Below, one piece after another: positions 4,715 to 5,118 of a stretch of 5,118 nucleotides of DNA; the stretch's first letter is position 1, and each line of letters opens with the position of its first letter. This stretch comes from CAZZIZ01 sp964654535. Its GTDB lineage: Bacteria > Bacteroidota > Bacteroidia > Chitinophagales > UBA2359. The DNA lies in assembly GCA_964654535.1 (NCBI GenBank), contig CAZZIZ010000231.1, forward strand, positions 1 through 5,118. Reading direction: 5' to 3'. A program made the translations under genes and the position numbers. The notes below the pieces were generated by a model. The model did no database searches and was not told the origin of the DNA. It saw nothing but the letters and a program-made list of their open reading frames with translations.

Positions 4715-5118
4715 ATGCCTGTTAAACTCAGACTATCAAGGCACGGTAGAAAAAAGAGACCGTACTATCACATTGTAGTAGCCGATGCGCGTGCTCCGCG
4801 TGACGGAAAGTTCATTGACCAAATTGGACACTACAACCCAACCACTGTTCCAGCCGACATCGATATTAACGTCGACAAGGCTTACGACTGGTTAATGAAA
4901 GGAGCGCAACCTACGCACACCGTGCGTGCAATACTTCGCTTTAAAGGTGTGCTTTACAAAAAGCACTTGCAGAGAGGAGTTGTTAAAGGTGCATTTACTC
5001 AAGAGGTTGCTGATCAGAAATTGGAGGAATGGCTTTCTGCTAAGTCCGACAAAGTTCAAGCGCGTAAAGATGCCTTGGCAAAAGACTTGGCTTCTGCTCG
5101 TTCGGATCAGGACAAGCG
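4715..5118 (+). CDS. rpsP: 30S ribosomal protein S16, C-terminus cut by the window edge
   Basis: S16 is an assembly protein of the 30S ribosomal subunit that binds 16S rRNA. The start MPVKLRLSRHGRKKRPYYHI is the conserved S16 N-terminus, with the family signature VKLRLSRHGR at residues 3-12, followed by VVADARAPRDGKFID (21-35), IGHYNP (37-42) and YDWLMKGAQPTHTVRAIL (57-74). The core ends near residue 85. A charged, helical extension rich in K, E, A and D follows to residue 134 and beyond the edge; such tails are usual in Bacteroidetes S16 and make it much longer than the E. coli protein of about 82 residues. The ATG at 4715 is fixed by the conserved N-terminus and has an AT-rich upstream region in place of a Shine-Dalgarno site. 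rimM often follows in this phylum, but lies outside the window. Confidence 0.97.
   Translation, partial: MPVKLRLSRHGRKKRPYYHIVVADARAPRDGKFIDQIGHYNPTTVPADIDINVDKAYDWLMKGAQPTHTVRAILRFKGVLYKKHLQRGVVKGAFTQEVADQKLEEWLSAKSDKVQARKDALAKDLASARSDQDK

Overview
The window looks like chromosomal DNA of a Bacteroidetes bacterium, probably a flavobacterium-like marine or environmental one. Evidence: promoters of the TAnnTTTG type stand before the tmRNA gene and rpsP; ribosome binding sites are mostly AT-rich, not Shine-Dalgarno; the tmRNA tag has the GExNxxLAA form; ribosomal protein S16 carries a long C-terminal extension; and there is a secreted FG-GAP/VCBS repeat protein. The species cannot be named from the sequence.

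Layout. Bases 1-1438 (minus) hold the N-terminal 479 residues of a secreted FG-GAP/VCBS beta-propeller protein with nine visible calcium-loop motifs. It starts at GTG and runs off the left edge. Bases 1492-2261 (minus) are a two-gene unit: a TetR-family regulator whose TAA stop overlaps the ATG of a 60-residue, two-helix membrane protein (TAATG). Bases 2262-2644 hold no gene, but do hold a structured repeat (element L), a 100-N scaffold gap and the terminator of the tmRNA gene. Bases 2645-3009 (minus) are ssrA (tmRNA), with its promoter just upstream. Bases 3079-3270 are a second, inverted copy of the repeat (element R). Bases 3288-4532 (minus) encode an exported aspartic-protease-like protein with a C-terminal PDZ domain. 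After a divergent 182-base intergenic region, rpsP (S16) starts at 4715 on the plus strand and runs off the right edge.

The least ordinary part is the pair of elements L and R, which face inward around ssrA. They share a 15-base 5' end, a 14-base 3' end and internal blocks. Between these blocks the sequences diverge strongly but keep the same pairing: a long hairpin with a CCTA loop, a short hairpin with a GCA loop, and complementary ends (GCGTG/CACGC) that could close the whole element. Stem changes are compensated on both arms. This suggests selection for folding, either as RNA or as a dispersed hairpin-type mobile repeat. From memory, similar elements occur in other flavobacterial genomes, but this could not be checked here.

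The genes do not form one pathway. ssrA and rpsP are translation housekeeping genes, the two exported proteins concern the cell envelope or outside, and the regulator plus small membrane protein is a separate small operon of unknown target.
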